Shown: positions 1 through 8,212, numbered from the stretch's first letter. The stretch: 11,728 nucleotides of DNA from Phycisphaerales bacterium (GCA_030680655.1 JAUXUZ010000024.1:1-11728), one strand, 5' to 3'. Program-made: numbers and translations. Notes: generated by a model from the letters alone, not told the origin.

Positions 1-75
1 ATTGCAAGCCCTTCTCCCACCTCCGCTGGGAGAAGGTGGCGGAGGCTATGCGACGCCGGATGAGGGTGCCTTGTC
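1..75. repeat. Palindromic dispersed-repeat-like sequence at left edge
   Basis: A 10-bp perfect inverted repeat (CCTTCTCCCA at 10-19 pairing with TGGGAGAAGG at 27-36) encloses a 7-nt loop and is followed by GCCGGATGAGGGTG at 53-66. The combination of a CTTCTCCC/GGGAGAAG stem with a downstream CGGATGAGGG resembles, from memory, a non-coding repeat dispersed in several bacterial genomes. No second copy lies in this window, so the repeat status is recall and not shown here. The stem could also terminate transcription of a gene to the left, but no T-run follows it. Reading frames across it look artefactual. Confidence 0.5.
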
Positions 76-103
76 TTCTGTCCCGCGCTCCGCCTCCGAG
101 CGG

Positions 104-109
104 TACCCT
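104..109 (+). promoter_or_regulatory. Candidate -10 element (TACCCT) of gpmI, leaderless type
   Basis: TACCCT lies 5 nt before the gpmI ATG. There is no purine-rich Shine-Dalgarno, because the bases between are all C. A transcript started from this hexamer would begin at or beside the start codon. I see no convincing -35. The call rests on the same arrangement recurring at other genes in the window. Confidence 0.4.
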
Positions 110-114
110 CCCCC

Positions 115-1776
<1,662 letters not shown>

Positions 1777-1803
1777 CGGGCGACGTCGCGGGTTGCTGCG
1801 AGT

Positions 1804-2703
1804 TCACGCCAGCAGCGTCGGGTCGTTCTGCGCCAGCGTCAGCGCCATCGCGCCGCCACGCCCGCGGGTGCGGGCCATGTACAACTGCAAGTTGCGCCCC
1901 GGGCAGGCGGTTGACGCCGACGGCCACTCGCGGTGCGTGCGCACCGAGCGGAGCGGGATGCGGTGCTGACGCATGAGGTCGGCGACGAACCCGTCGAGCC
2001 GGTCGGTCTGCGCCTTGGAGGGGGACTGGTTCTCGAAGTTGCCCATGCACAGAACGCCGATGTTGTGCTCGTTGCAATCCTCGACGTGCGCGCCCTGGTA
2101 GGCGAGCGGGCGACCCTCGAACACGCGCCCGCTGCGGTCGATCACGAAGTGGTAGCCGATGTCGGCCCAGCGCTCGCCCGACTTGTTCTTCCGGCGTGTG
2201 TGCGCATCGCGGATCGACACCAGCCGGCGGATGGAGTCGTCCAGGCTCTCGCTGAAGAACGGCGTCGGCATCCCGTCGTGGTGGATGGTGATGCAGTTGA
2301 CACCCTTCATCGGGCGCACGGTCGAGGGGTTGGCGAGGCCCGCAGTCGTCCAGCGCGTCCGCGGGATCACGCCCGAGGGGAGGCCGCCGATTGGCTGCGC
2401 CGGCCCGGGGGCTGGAACAGGCTGCGGCGTGAGGATCGGGGGGTTTGGGCGCGTCGCGGTGGCGACCTTGGTCGGGCTGCCGGTGTTCTGCGGGCCTTTG
2501 GGTGCTTCGGGCCACGGCACGCCCGGAAGATCACCGCTCGCGGTCTGCTGGCTCGCGCAGCCGACCAGCGACAGCAGGCCAAAGACGGACCCGGCCTGAA
2601 GCAGGCGACGACGAGAAAGATCATTCAGCACACCGCTGGTATCGGCCGCGAGCCCGCCAACGGAGAGAAAATTGCCACCAAGTTTCGTGGGGGGTGTCGT
2701 CAT
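1804..2703 (-). CDS. N-acetylmuramoyl-L-alanine amidase (Amidase_2/PGRP type), Tat-type lipoprotein
   Basis: A predicted zinc amidase that cleaves the MurNAc-L-Ala bond of peptidoglycan. Counting from ATG 2703 (299 aa), the N-terminus carries SRRRLLQ (30-36, twin Arg), a hydrophobic stretch and a lipobox LVGC with Cys49, so a Tat-exported lipoprotein is likely. A Pro/Thr-rich linker covers about 55-110. The catalytic domain spans about 112-275: ITIHHDG (138-144, His ligand), GYHFVIDRSG (183-192, Tyr/His of the active site), NIGVLCMGNF (214-223), THREW (256-260, His257) and TACPGR (265-270, Cys267). His/His/Cys is the ligand set of the T7 lysozyme/PGRP branch. The start is uncertain: an in-frame GTG lies at 2712, and a GTG at 2631 would give a more typical short n-region before the RRR. 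The gene follows ddl by 37 bp on the same strand and is probably the last gene of the mur operon. I do not assign a gene symbol. Confidence 0.88.
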   Translation of the reverse strand: MTTPPTKLGGNFLSVGGLAADTSGVLNDLSRRRLLQAGSVFGLLSLVGCASQQTASGDLPGVPWPEAPKGPQNTGSPTKVATATRPNPPILTPQPVPAPGPAQPIGGLPSGVIPRTRWTTAGLANPSTVRPMKGVNCITIHHDGMPTPFFSESLDDSIRRLVSIRDAHTRRKNKSGERWADIGYHFVIDRSGRVFEGRPLAYQGAHVEDCNEHNIGVLCMGNFENQSPSKAQTDRLDGFVADLMRQHRIPLRSVRTHREWPSASTACPGRNLQLYMARTRGRGGAMALTLAQNDPTLLA

Positions 2704-2730
2704 CGCGGTCACATCGCAGGTGTCCAGAGT

Positions 2731-2744
2731 CTAGACGGGTCTAG
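2731..2744 (-). other. Small CTAGA/TCTAG hairpin at the ddl stop codon
   Basis: CTAGA (2731-2735) pairs with TCTAG (2740-2744) around a 4-nt loop and overlaps the ddl TAG stop (2741-2743). It holds two copies of CTAG, a tetranucleotide that is scarce in many GC-rich genomes. The 5-bp stem without a T-run is too weak for a terminator. It may be a translation-coupling or processing structure, or chance. Confidence 0.25.
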
Positions 2745-3844
2745 TCGCTCTTTTTGGCAGACTTCTTGCGGACCGCGGGGTTCTTGCGCTTGGCCGCGGT
2801 GGTTGGTGTGGGTTTGGGTTCGGCCTCGCCCTCATCTTCGCCGCTGTCAGCACCTGCAGCGGGCTGCTCGATCGCCGGGCGGGCACGATTGGGCGTCCCG
2901 GTCGGGGCGGCCAGTTCGACCAGGCGGGCGCACAGGTCGGGCATCGAGACCCCCGCGTGCGCCGCGGCCTTTGGCACAAGTGAATGGTCGGTGAAGCCGG
3001 GGGTGGTGTTGATCTCAAGGAACCATGGCGTCCCGTCGCGGTCGAGCAGGAAGTCGGCGCGGGCGATGTGGCGGATGCCAAGCGCCTTGGCGATCCGCCG
3101 GGTGGACTTGGCCATCTTGCGGGCGGCATTCTCGGGCACCTTCGGCTCGAGGATGTACTGGGTGTCGTCGCGGTTGTACTTGGCCTGGTAGTCGTAGAGC
3201 CCCTCGTGCGGCTTGATCTCGATGAGCGGGAGCGTCTCGCCGTCTAGCAGCCCCACCGTCAGCTCGCGTGCGCCGCCGCGGGCGCCGATCGCGGCCTGGC
3301 CGCCGATCTTGGGCTCGATCATGTACGAGCGGATCAGGCCCTTGGAGCGTTCCTTGCTGATCGACGCGACGGCGACGGTGTAGTCGGCGTGGGTGGTGCA
3401 CACGCGCAGGCCGATGGTGCTCCCCTCGTGCACGGGCTTGATGATCACCGGCAGCGGGCAGGGGCAGACGGGGTCTTTGTCGTTGAGCACCCAGAACTCG
3501 GGCGTCTCGATGCCGAGCGACACGGCGACGGCCTTGGTCGCCACTTTGTCCATCGCCCAGCGGCTGGCACGCGGGCCCGAGCCGACGTACGGCCGCCCGT
3601 CTTCTTCCAGCAGGTCCTGCAGCGGCCCACCCTCGCCGTAGGGCCCGTGGAGGTAGGGGAAGACCACGTCGGCCTCGGTTGCGCTCAGCTGCGCAGCCGA
3701 GAGCGTGTCGATGATCTCAAGCGTCACCTCGTAGCCGCCGTGGCTCTTGAGTGCCTCGGCGATGCCGGTTGCGGACTTGATGGAGACCTCGCGCTCGGCA
3801 TCAGGGCCGCCGCCGAGGACGAGGACGTGTTTCTTCTTTGACAT
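2741..3844 (-). CDS. ddl: D-alanine--D-alanine ligase with basic C-terminal tail
   Basis: An ATP-grasp ligase that makes the D-Ala-D-Ala dipeptide for peptidoglycan precursors in the cytoplasm. Motifs along 367 aa are GGPDAEREVSIKS (12-24, Glu17 corresponding to E. coli DdlB Glu15), HGPYGEGGPLQ (66-76), YVGSG (86-90), IIKPVHEGSTIGL (134-146, Ser142 corresponding to Ser150), YDYQAKYN (217-224, Tyr223 corresponding to Tyr216), RADFLLD (262-268) and EINTTPGFTDHSLVPKAA (277-294, metal Glu277/Asn279). The enzyme core is complete by about residue 312. A further ~55 residues form a low-complexity tail that is first acidic (SGEDEGEAEPKP) and then Lys/Arg/Ala/Pro-rich (AAKRKNPAVRKKSAKKSD). The tail is absent from standard Ddl proteins as I know them. 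ATG 3844 is chosen because KKHVLVLGGG follows at once. The start abuts the inverted-repeat element between it and murB. Confidence 0.96.
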   Translation of the reverse strand: MSKKKHVLVLGGGPDAEREVSIKSATGIAEALKSHGGYEVTLEIIDTLSAAQLSATEADVVFPYLHGPYGEGGPLQDLLEEDGRPYVGSGPRASRWAMDKVATKAVAVSLGIETPEFWVLNDKDPVCPCPLPVIIKPVHEGSTIGLRVCTTHADYTVAVASISKERSKGLIRSYMIEPKIGGQAAIGARGGARELTVGLLDGETLPLIEIKPHEGLYDYQAKYNRDDTQYILEPKVPENAARKMAKSTRRIAKALGIRHIARADFLLDRDGTPWFLEINTTPGFTDHSLVPKAAAHAGVSMPDLCARLVELAAPTGTPNRARPAIEQPAAGADSGEDEGEAEPKPTPTTAAKRKNPAVRKKSAKKSD

Positions 3845-3852
3845 GGGTATTC

Positions 3853-4016
3853 ACCACAGAGGCACAGAGACACAGAGAAGAAGAAGGCAGAGAGAAACGG
3901 GGTAAAACCCGCGAGTACGAGCACGATTCACCGAGCGAGCGTAGAAGGGCAACCCCTGTCTTGCATCCTTCTCGCCGCCTTTCTCTGTGTCTCTGTGCCT
4001 CTGTGCCTCTGTGGTT
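3853..4016. repeat. Inverted-repeat element with 8-nt tandem units, between murB and ddl
   Basis: The left arm (3853-3879) holds three 8-nt units: CCACAGAG, GCACAGAG, ACACAGAG. The right arm (3981-4016) holds four on the opposite strand: CTCTGTGT, CTCTGTGC twice, CTCTGTGG. The arms are complementary over 27 bp except for one extra 8-nt unit on the right. The ~100-nt core contains GGGTAAAACCC (3900-3910) and CGAG/CGAGC-rich sequence around 3910-3940. No transposase is encoded. The element fills nearly the whole 180-bp gap between the murB stop and the ddl start, so it should be transcribed within the mur operon as a long stem. I recall ACAGAGGCACAGAG-type repeats as dispersed elements in planctomycetes and other bacteria. 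They yield spurious proteins containing TTEAQRHRE, and such a frame is present here. Confidence 0.8.
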
Positions 4017-4024
4017 AATCCGCC

Positions 4025-4960
4025 TCAAAGCGTGTCGCCCCAGATCACCACTTCGTTCTGCAGCGTGACGTCGAACATCCCCTTCACCTTCTCTCTCACC
4101 TGACGCATCAGCGTGATCAGGTCGGTCGCCGTGCACGACGGCGACGACGCGTAGAGGAAGTTGCCGTGCTGGGTCGAGACGGTGGCCCCGCCGACGGTGA
4201 GCCCCTTGCAGCCGGCCTTGTCGATCAGCATGCCCGCCGAGATGCGCGTCCCGGCGACGGCGATGCCGCGCAGGTCGTGGAGGATGGCGGGGTTCTTGAA
4301 CGCGCAGCCGCACGAGTCGGCCCCCATCGGTTGGGTCTTCTTCTTGTAGGCCATGACCTCTTTCAGCTTCGCCCTTGCTGCGGAGGTGTCGCCGACGGCG
4401 CGCTTGAGCTTCAACTCGGCGCCGGTGATGATCATCCCCGCGCCGAGCTTGCCAAGGTCGCTGTGCCGGTAGTCGAAGATGATCTGGTTGCGGGCGAGGC
4501 GGACCACCTCGCCGCCGCGGGTGACCCCGTGCACGGCGTGGACAAAGTCGGCGATCTGTCCGAACGCCCCGCCGGCGTTCATAGTCACCGCGCCGCCGAC
4601 TGAGGCCGGAATGCCGCCGAGGTTCTCAAGCCCGGTGAGGCCGGCCTTGTGTGTCTCGTGGATCAGCTTCATGAGGTCGAAGCCCGACCCGACGTGAGCA
4701 GTCGCCGTCGCCTGGTCGATCCGCAGCGCAGCAAACTCACCCTGGTCGAGCCGCACCACCAGTTCTTCCACGCCGGCGTCGGCGACGAGCAGGTTGGCAC
4801 CTTCTCCGAGCACGCGCAGCCCAGGGTCGATCTCAACACACCGGCGGAGCTGGTCGATCGTGCTGGGGCGTGCGAAACGCCTGGCGCGCCCGCCGCACTT
4901 GTACCAGGTGGCGATGGGCTGGTCGGCGAGGATGGCGACTTCGGGGAGTGTCACGGGCAT
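4025..4960 (-). CDS. murB: UDP-N-acetylenolpyruvoylglucosamine reductase
   Basis: An FAD- and NADPH-dependent cytoplasmic enzyme that reduces UDP-GlcNAc-enolpyruvate to UDP-MurNAc. Motifs along 311 aa are LGEGANLLVAD (51-61, FAD binding), GLTGLENLGGIPASVGGA (107-124), TMNAGGAFG (126-134), FDYRHSDLG (162-170, the YRxS motif with Arg165), SCGCAFKNP (216-224) and NEVVIWG (302-308, C-terminal catalytic Glu303). SCGCAFKNP aligns with the usual (S/A)(A/C)GSxFKNP. The residue that is normally the proton-donating Ser is therefore Cys219 here. Length and layout are those of the shorter MurB class. ATG 4960 gives a normal N-terminus. The gene lies 50 bp after murC with no obvious Shine-Dalgarno and probably shares its transcript. 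Confidence 0.96.
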   Translation of the reverse strand: MPVTLPEVAILADQPIATWYKCGGRARRFARPSTIDQLRRCVEIDPGLRVLGEGANLLVADAGVEELVVRLDQGEFAALRIDQATATAHVGSGFDLMKLIHETHKAGLTGLENLGGIPASVGGAVTMNAGGAFGQIADFVHAVHGVTRGGEVVRLARNQIIFDYRHSDLGKLGAGMIITGAELKLKRAVGDTSAARAKLKEVMAYKKKTQPMGADSCGCAFKNPAILHDLRGIAVAGTRISAGMLIDKAGCKGLTVGGATVSTQHGNFLYASSPSCTATDLITLMRQVREKVKGMFDVTLQNEVVIWGDTL

Positions 4961-5010
4961 TGTGTATAGGGGGCAAGAGGAGCGAGGCTGGCGGGTCGTT
5001 CGATGCCGGT

Positions 5011-6594
5011 TCAGCGGGTGGTCTTGAGCAGTTCGTACCCGATCTCGTTCACCGGCCCTGCGCCCATGAACACGACGGTGTCACCGTCGCGGCAGGTGGT
5101 CTGCAACTGCGTGACGATCGCCTTGAACGGGTAGAGGTGCATCGCCGCAACGCCCTTCTCGATCAGCCGATCAACCAGGTCGGCGGAGGTGACGCGGTGG
5201 CGGTCTTCCTCGGTGTCGCGGGCGAAGTAGATGTGCGGCACAATCACGATGTCGGCCGCGTCGAAGGCGGCGGCGAACTCCTCCATCAGGTGGCGTGTGC
5301 GGCTGTGCTGGTGGGGCTGGAAGACGCAGATCAACCGCCCGCCGCGCGCCTCGGTCTGCTCCGACTGGCGGAGCGCGCGCAGCGTGGTGGAGACCTCGGT
5401 GGGGTGGTGCCCGTAGTCGTCGATGATGCGCACGCCGTTGGCCCAGCCCTCGTTCCCTTTCCACACGCCCAGCAGCTGCACGCGCCGGTCAACGCCCTTG
5501 AACCGGCTGAGGCTCGCGGCGACCGCACCCGAGTCGGCCCCCATCACCAGCGCGAAGGCCGCGGCCGTGGCGGCGTTGACCGCGTTGTGCGAGCCGGGCA
5601 TCAGCATCGTCCACGTGCACGCGAGCGAGCGTGAGCGGTTGACGACGCTCGCGCCTCTGGTGATCGGGTCGTACGACACAAACCAATCGGCATCGGGGTT
5701 GAAGCCGATCGTCTCGACCTTGGCGGCGATGCCCGCCGTCACCTCGCGCCGGTGTGCGCCGGAGTGGGCGATCAGCAGCAGACCCCCCTCGCTCTCGGGC
5801 GCGACCAGCCCGGCGAAGTGGTGGAAGCTCTCAACGACGGCGTCGAGCGTGCCGTAGACGTCCAGGTGGTCGGCCTCGACGCTGGTGATGACGGCCATCG
5901 TCGGGTGGTAGTGGTGGAAGGAGCGGTTGAACTCGCACGACTCGGCGACCACGACGCCCGGCCGCCCGCGCCACGGGCCGTCGGCGGTGATCGCATCGCC
6001 ACCGATGACGAAGCCCCCTCCGCGGTTGCCGTTGGAGCCGCCCAGTTGGGCGCAGGTGGCGCCGACGATCGCGGTCGGGTCGAGCCCGCAGTCGCTCAGC
6101 ACGCAGGCGAGCATGCTGGTAGTGGTGCTCTTGCCGTGGGTGCCGGCGACGCACAGGGCCGTGCGCCCCAGCATGCACCGGCCCAGGGCCTCGGCGTACC
6201 AGAGCGTCTCGAGCCCGCGGGTGACGGCCTCGAGCATCTGCGGGTGGTCGGGCTTGACCGCGGCCGAGGCGATCACGATCTGGGTGCCCTCGGGGAGCCA
6301 GTGCCTGGTCTGGTCAAAGTCCACGTTGAAGCCGTCGGCGGCGAGGCGGTCGGTGGTGGCCGAGCGCCCGCTGTCTGAGCCGCTGACGATCGCGCCGCGG
6401 GCGGCGAGCAGGCGCGCCATCCCCTGCATGCCCGAGCCGCCGATCCCCACGAGGTAGCAGCGCTTCCCCTTCACGTCCCACGGCTGAGCCGGCCCGCTCA
6501 GGGCCAGGTGCGGTGACGAAGCGGGGCCGGTGTTGGGGCGCGGGAGGAGCACAGGATCGCCTTGATTGGCGGGGAGATTGGGGAGGGCTGACAT
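5011..6594 (-). CDS. murC: UDP-N-acetylmuramate--L-alanine ligase
   Basis: Adds L-Ala to UDP-MurNAc at the cost of ATP, the first step of stem-peptide synthesis in the cytoplasm. Motifs along 527 aa are VGIGGSGMQGMA (49-60, UDP-binding domain), SGSD (71-74), GTHGKSTTT (151-159, P-loop Lys155), VAESCEFNRSF (216-226), ITSVEADHLDVYG (236-248), PGSHNAVNAATA in the middle of the protein, DDYGHHPTEV, FQPHQHSRT and the C-terminal MGAGPVNEIG. All three Mur-ligase domains are present. The first ~40 residues (Pro/Ser/Gly-rich) precede the domain and look like an unstructured extension. No other in-frame ATG is better placed, and a TACCCT -10-like hexamer lies 4 nt upstream of this one. It is the first gene of the mur set and is divergent from the NUDIX gene across 143 bp. 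Confidence 0.97.
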   Translation of the reverse strand: MSALPNLPANQGDPVLLPRPNTGPASSPHLALSGPAQPWDVKGKRCYLVGIGGSGMQGMARLLAARGAIVSGSDSGRSATTDRLAADGFNVDFDQTRHWLPEGTQIVIASAAVKPDHPQMLEAVTRGLETLWYAEALGRCMLGRTALCVAGTHGKSTTTSMLACVLSDCGLDPTAIVGATCAQLGGSNGNRGGGFVIGGDAITADGPWRGRPGVVVAESCEFNRSFHHYHPTMAVITSVEADHLDVYGTLDAVVESFHHFAGLVAPESEGGLLLIAHSGAHRREVTAGIAAKVETIGFNPDADWFVSYDPITRGASVVNRSRSLACTWTMLMPGSHNAVNAATAAAFALVMGADSGAVAASLSRFKGVDRRVQLLGVWKGNEGWANGVRIIDDYGHHPTEVSTTLRALRQSEQTEARGGRLICVFQPHQHSRTRHLMEEFAAAFDAADIVIVPHIYFARDTEEDRHRVTSADLVDRLIEKGVAAMHLYPFKAIVTQLQTTCRDGDTVVFMGAGPVNEIGYELLKTTR

Positions 6595-6598
6595 GCAA

Positions 6599-6604
6599 AG
6601 GGTA
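6599..6604 (-). promoter_or_regulatory. Candidate -10 element (TACCCT) of the murC operon
   Basis: TACCCT on the minus strand ends 4 nt before the murC ATG, with no Shine-Dalgarno between. The hexamer is identical to the one before gpmI. The spacing is short for a start exactly at the A of ATG, so this is the weakest member of the set. The divergent gap (6595-6737) holds nothing else I can name. Confidence 0.3.
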
Positions 6605-6725
6605 TCGGCGCGGGGGCAAACCGAGAGTGAAAGTCAGCGCGAAATTCGCCGCCCGCACCCTGGAGCGCGGTTCCTGCACTTCGGGGTCCATCGGCGATCA
6701 CAGCGGAGCGTTTCACCGCGGCGAC

Positions 6726-6731
6726 TATCCT
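6726..6731 (+). promoter_or_regulatory. Candidate -10 element (TATCCT) of NUDIX gene, leaderless type
   Basis: TATCCT is followed by 6 nt (CGGTGG) and the ATG at 6738, which places the expected transcription start at or beside the A of ATG. GGTGG is in principle purine-rich but sits directly against the ATG, too close for normal Shine-Dalgarno pairing. No clear -35 is seen. Confidence 0.4.
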
Positions 6732-6737
6732 CGGTGG

Positions 6738-7265
6738 ATGACCTCACCAGCTCCCGCGCCGGCTCTCCCGTACAAGATCGCAACGCTCGTGGACCTGCGC
6801 GACGACCGAGGGCGGTTCCTGCTGCTGCGTCGCAAGAAGTCCCCCAACCAGGGACTCTGCTCGCCGATCGGCGGCAAGCTCGACATGGAGAGCGGCGAGT
6901 CGCCCGCCGCGTGCGCCCGCCGCGAGACGCTGGAGGAGGTCGGCCTCGACATCCCGATCGAGCGGTTCCACCTGCTGGGCCTGATCAGCGAATCGGCCTT
7001 CGAAGGGCGCGGGCACTGGCTCATCTTCTATTACAAGGTGATGGGCCCGGTGGAGTTCACCCCGGCCGAAACGGCCGACGGCTGGATCGACTGGCACGAG
7101 CCCGCCGCGATCGACGCGCTGCCGATCCCCGAGACGGACCGCCGCATCATCTGGCCGCTGGTGCTCAAGCACGACCACGCCGATCGCCCCGGTTTTTTCG
7201 CCGTGCACATCGACTGCACCGGTCCGGGCGGCAAGGACCTTGATATCCGCGTCGAGCAGGGTTGA
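6738..7265 (+). CDS. NUDIX hydrolase
   Basis: A predicted metal-dependent pyrophosphohydrolase acting on a nucleoside diphosphate linked to another moiety; the substrate cannot be told from sequence. At 175 aa it is a single NUDIX domain. The box runs from Gly45 to Leu70 with the core RETLEEVGL (62-70), which supplies the metal-binding Glu63, Glu66 and Glu67. The strands before (YKIATLVDLRDDRGRFLLLRR) and after (GHWLIFYYKV) fit the fold. The loop between the glycine (GGK, 45-47) and SGE (52-54) is two residues longer than in the consensus G-x5-E-x7-REUxEExGU. ATG 6738 is preferred over any upstream in-frame codon because the domain begins at once and a -10-like hexamer lies 6 nt before it. 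It converges on the PEP-CTERM gene with a 30-bp gap. Confidence 0.92.
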   Translation: MTSPAPAPALPYKIATLVDLRDDRGRFLLLRRKKSPNQGLCSPIGGKLDMESGESPAACARRETLEEVGLDIPIERFHLLGLISESAFEGRGHWLIFYYKVMGPVEFTPAETADGWIDWHEPAAIDALPIPETDRRIIWPLVLKHDHADRPGFFAVHIDCTGPGGKDLDIRVEQG

Positions 7266-7295
7266 GGCGGGCGGGCGAACTTGGCCCTCCACCCG

Positions 7296-8171
7296 TCACC
7301 GGCGCCTTCGCCCGGCCGCAAGGCCCAGCAGACCAAAGAGCGCGACAGGAGCGGGCGAAGGAACGGGGTTGACGATGACATCGTCAAGGACCAGTTCGGT
7401 CGTGCCGCCCATGCCCCACGGGCTGAGGTTGAAGTGACCCCAGTTGATGAACTCGAGCGTGACGGGCGCAAGCGGGTTCAGCGGCACAAACGAGAACTCG
7501 AATCGGTGCGACATGCCCAGCGCCGACCCGCCCGAGGGGGCCGCGAAGTAGCGCACAGGGTCGCCCGCCGCGGTGTTCGTCACGCGGAGACCGAATATTC
7601 CGTCCCAAGCGCCGGGCGATGCGAAACCGGCGGATTCGCCCGAGACCCAGAAGCTGAGGATGTACGACGCCGCCGGCGCGAGGTGCGTGTTGACCGTTTG
7701 TGTGAGCACAACCGGCGCGGGGTAGGCTGTACCAACCGTGCCGGGCGTTGCGAAGGTGACTTCGCCGTTTGGGTTGAATGTCGGCGCTGTGGTTGTATAC
7801 GCGGCCTGGCCGTTGCCGAAGTAGAGCGCGTTCCCTCCGTCGGGGAGCACATCAGAATTGCGCAGGCGTGCGGGAGGCCCGCCGCCGTCGCGCCCCCATG
7901 TTGCGTAGTTGATCGGCGCGCCCGAGCCGGTCCAGCCGATGGGCGTGCCCGTCGGCGTGCCCGAGGTGCCCGTCGCCCAGAAGCGGACCGCGCTCCCGGG
8001 AGCGATGCCGGGGCCGAAGACCGAGTCTTCGAAGCTGCCGTTGATGACAAGGTTCCCCGCGTGGGTGCCGATCATCGGGCCCGCGGGCAGCAGCGTGAGC
8101 TGCGCGTGCAGACGTGTACCGGTGACCGCGACCAGAGCGGTGGTGACAATGCACAGAGCTACGTTGTTCAT
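7296..8171 (-). CDS. Exported protein with PEP-CTERM-like C-terminal sorting signal
   Basis: A 291-aa secreted or surface protein of unknown function. An N-terminal signal peptide (hydrophobic 4-17, likely cleavage after LHA at 21-23) is followed by NLVINGSFE (about 40-48), which is common at the start of PEP-CTERM proteins with carbohydrate-binding-like beta-sandwich domains. The body is rich in Gly, Thr, Pro and aromatic residues and suggests an extracellular beta domain. The C-terminus has PSPAP, a hydrophobic helix (VALFGLLGLAAG) and RRRR. This is the tripartite PEP-CTERM layout in its 'PAP' variant, recognised and processed by an exosortase. No exosortase gene is in the window. ATG 8171 is chosen because the signal peptide starts there and AGGAG lies 8 nt upstream; longer in-frame openings upstream are not supported. 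Confidence 0.87.
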   Translation of the reverse strand: MNNVALCIVTTALVAVTGTRLHAQLTLLPAGPMIGTHAGNLVINGSFEDSVFGPGIAPGSAVRFWATGTSGTPTGTPIGWTGSGAPINYATWGRDGGGPPARLRNSDVLPDGGNALYFGNGQAAYTTTAPTFNPNGEVTFATPGTVGTAYPAPVVLTQTVNTHLAPAASYILSFWVSGESAGFASPGAWDGIFGLRVTNTAAGDPVRYFAAPSGGSALGMSHRFEFSFVPLNPLAPVTLEFINWGHFNLSPWGMGGTTELVLDDVIVNPVPSPAPVALFGLLGLAAGRRRR

Positions 8172-8179
8172 TTCTCTCT

Positions 8180-8184
8180 CTCCT
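8180..8184 (-). promoter_or_regulatory. Shine-Dalgarno (AGGAG) of PEP-CTERM-like gene
   Basis: AGGAG lies 8 nt before ATG 8171 on the minus strand. It fixes the start at the signal peptide and contrasts with the cytoplasmic genes of the window, most of which show no Shine-Dalgarno. Confidence 0.75.
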
Positions 8185-8212
8185 GTGTGCCGCGGTGGCG
8201 GCCACTGTGCGG

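Noticed and set aside
1777..1803. GCGACGTCGC palindrome (1780-1789) between convergent gpmI and the amidase as a bidirectional terminator
   Set aside because: It is a 10-bp palindrome with no loop and no T-run on either strand; chance is likely in GC-rich DNA.
1933..2994. A 353-codon plus-strand open frame over the amidase and ddl genes
   Set aside because: It spans two clearly identified genes on the other strand, has antisense-like composition and no motif.
3850..4018. CRISPR array or insertion sequence at the 8-nt repeat arms
   Set aside because: The units are contiguous without spacers, there are no cas genes, and no transposase is encoded.
3838..4068. Short plus-strand protein containing TTEAQRHREE across the inverted-repeat element
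   Set aside because: It is a translation of the ACAGAG-rich repeat arms, a known type of spurious prediction, with no start signal.
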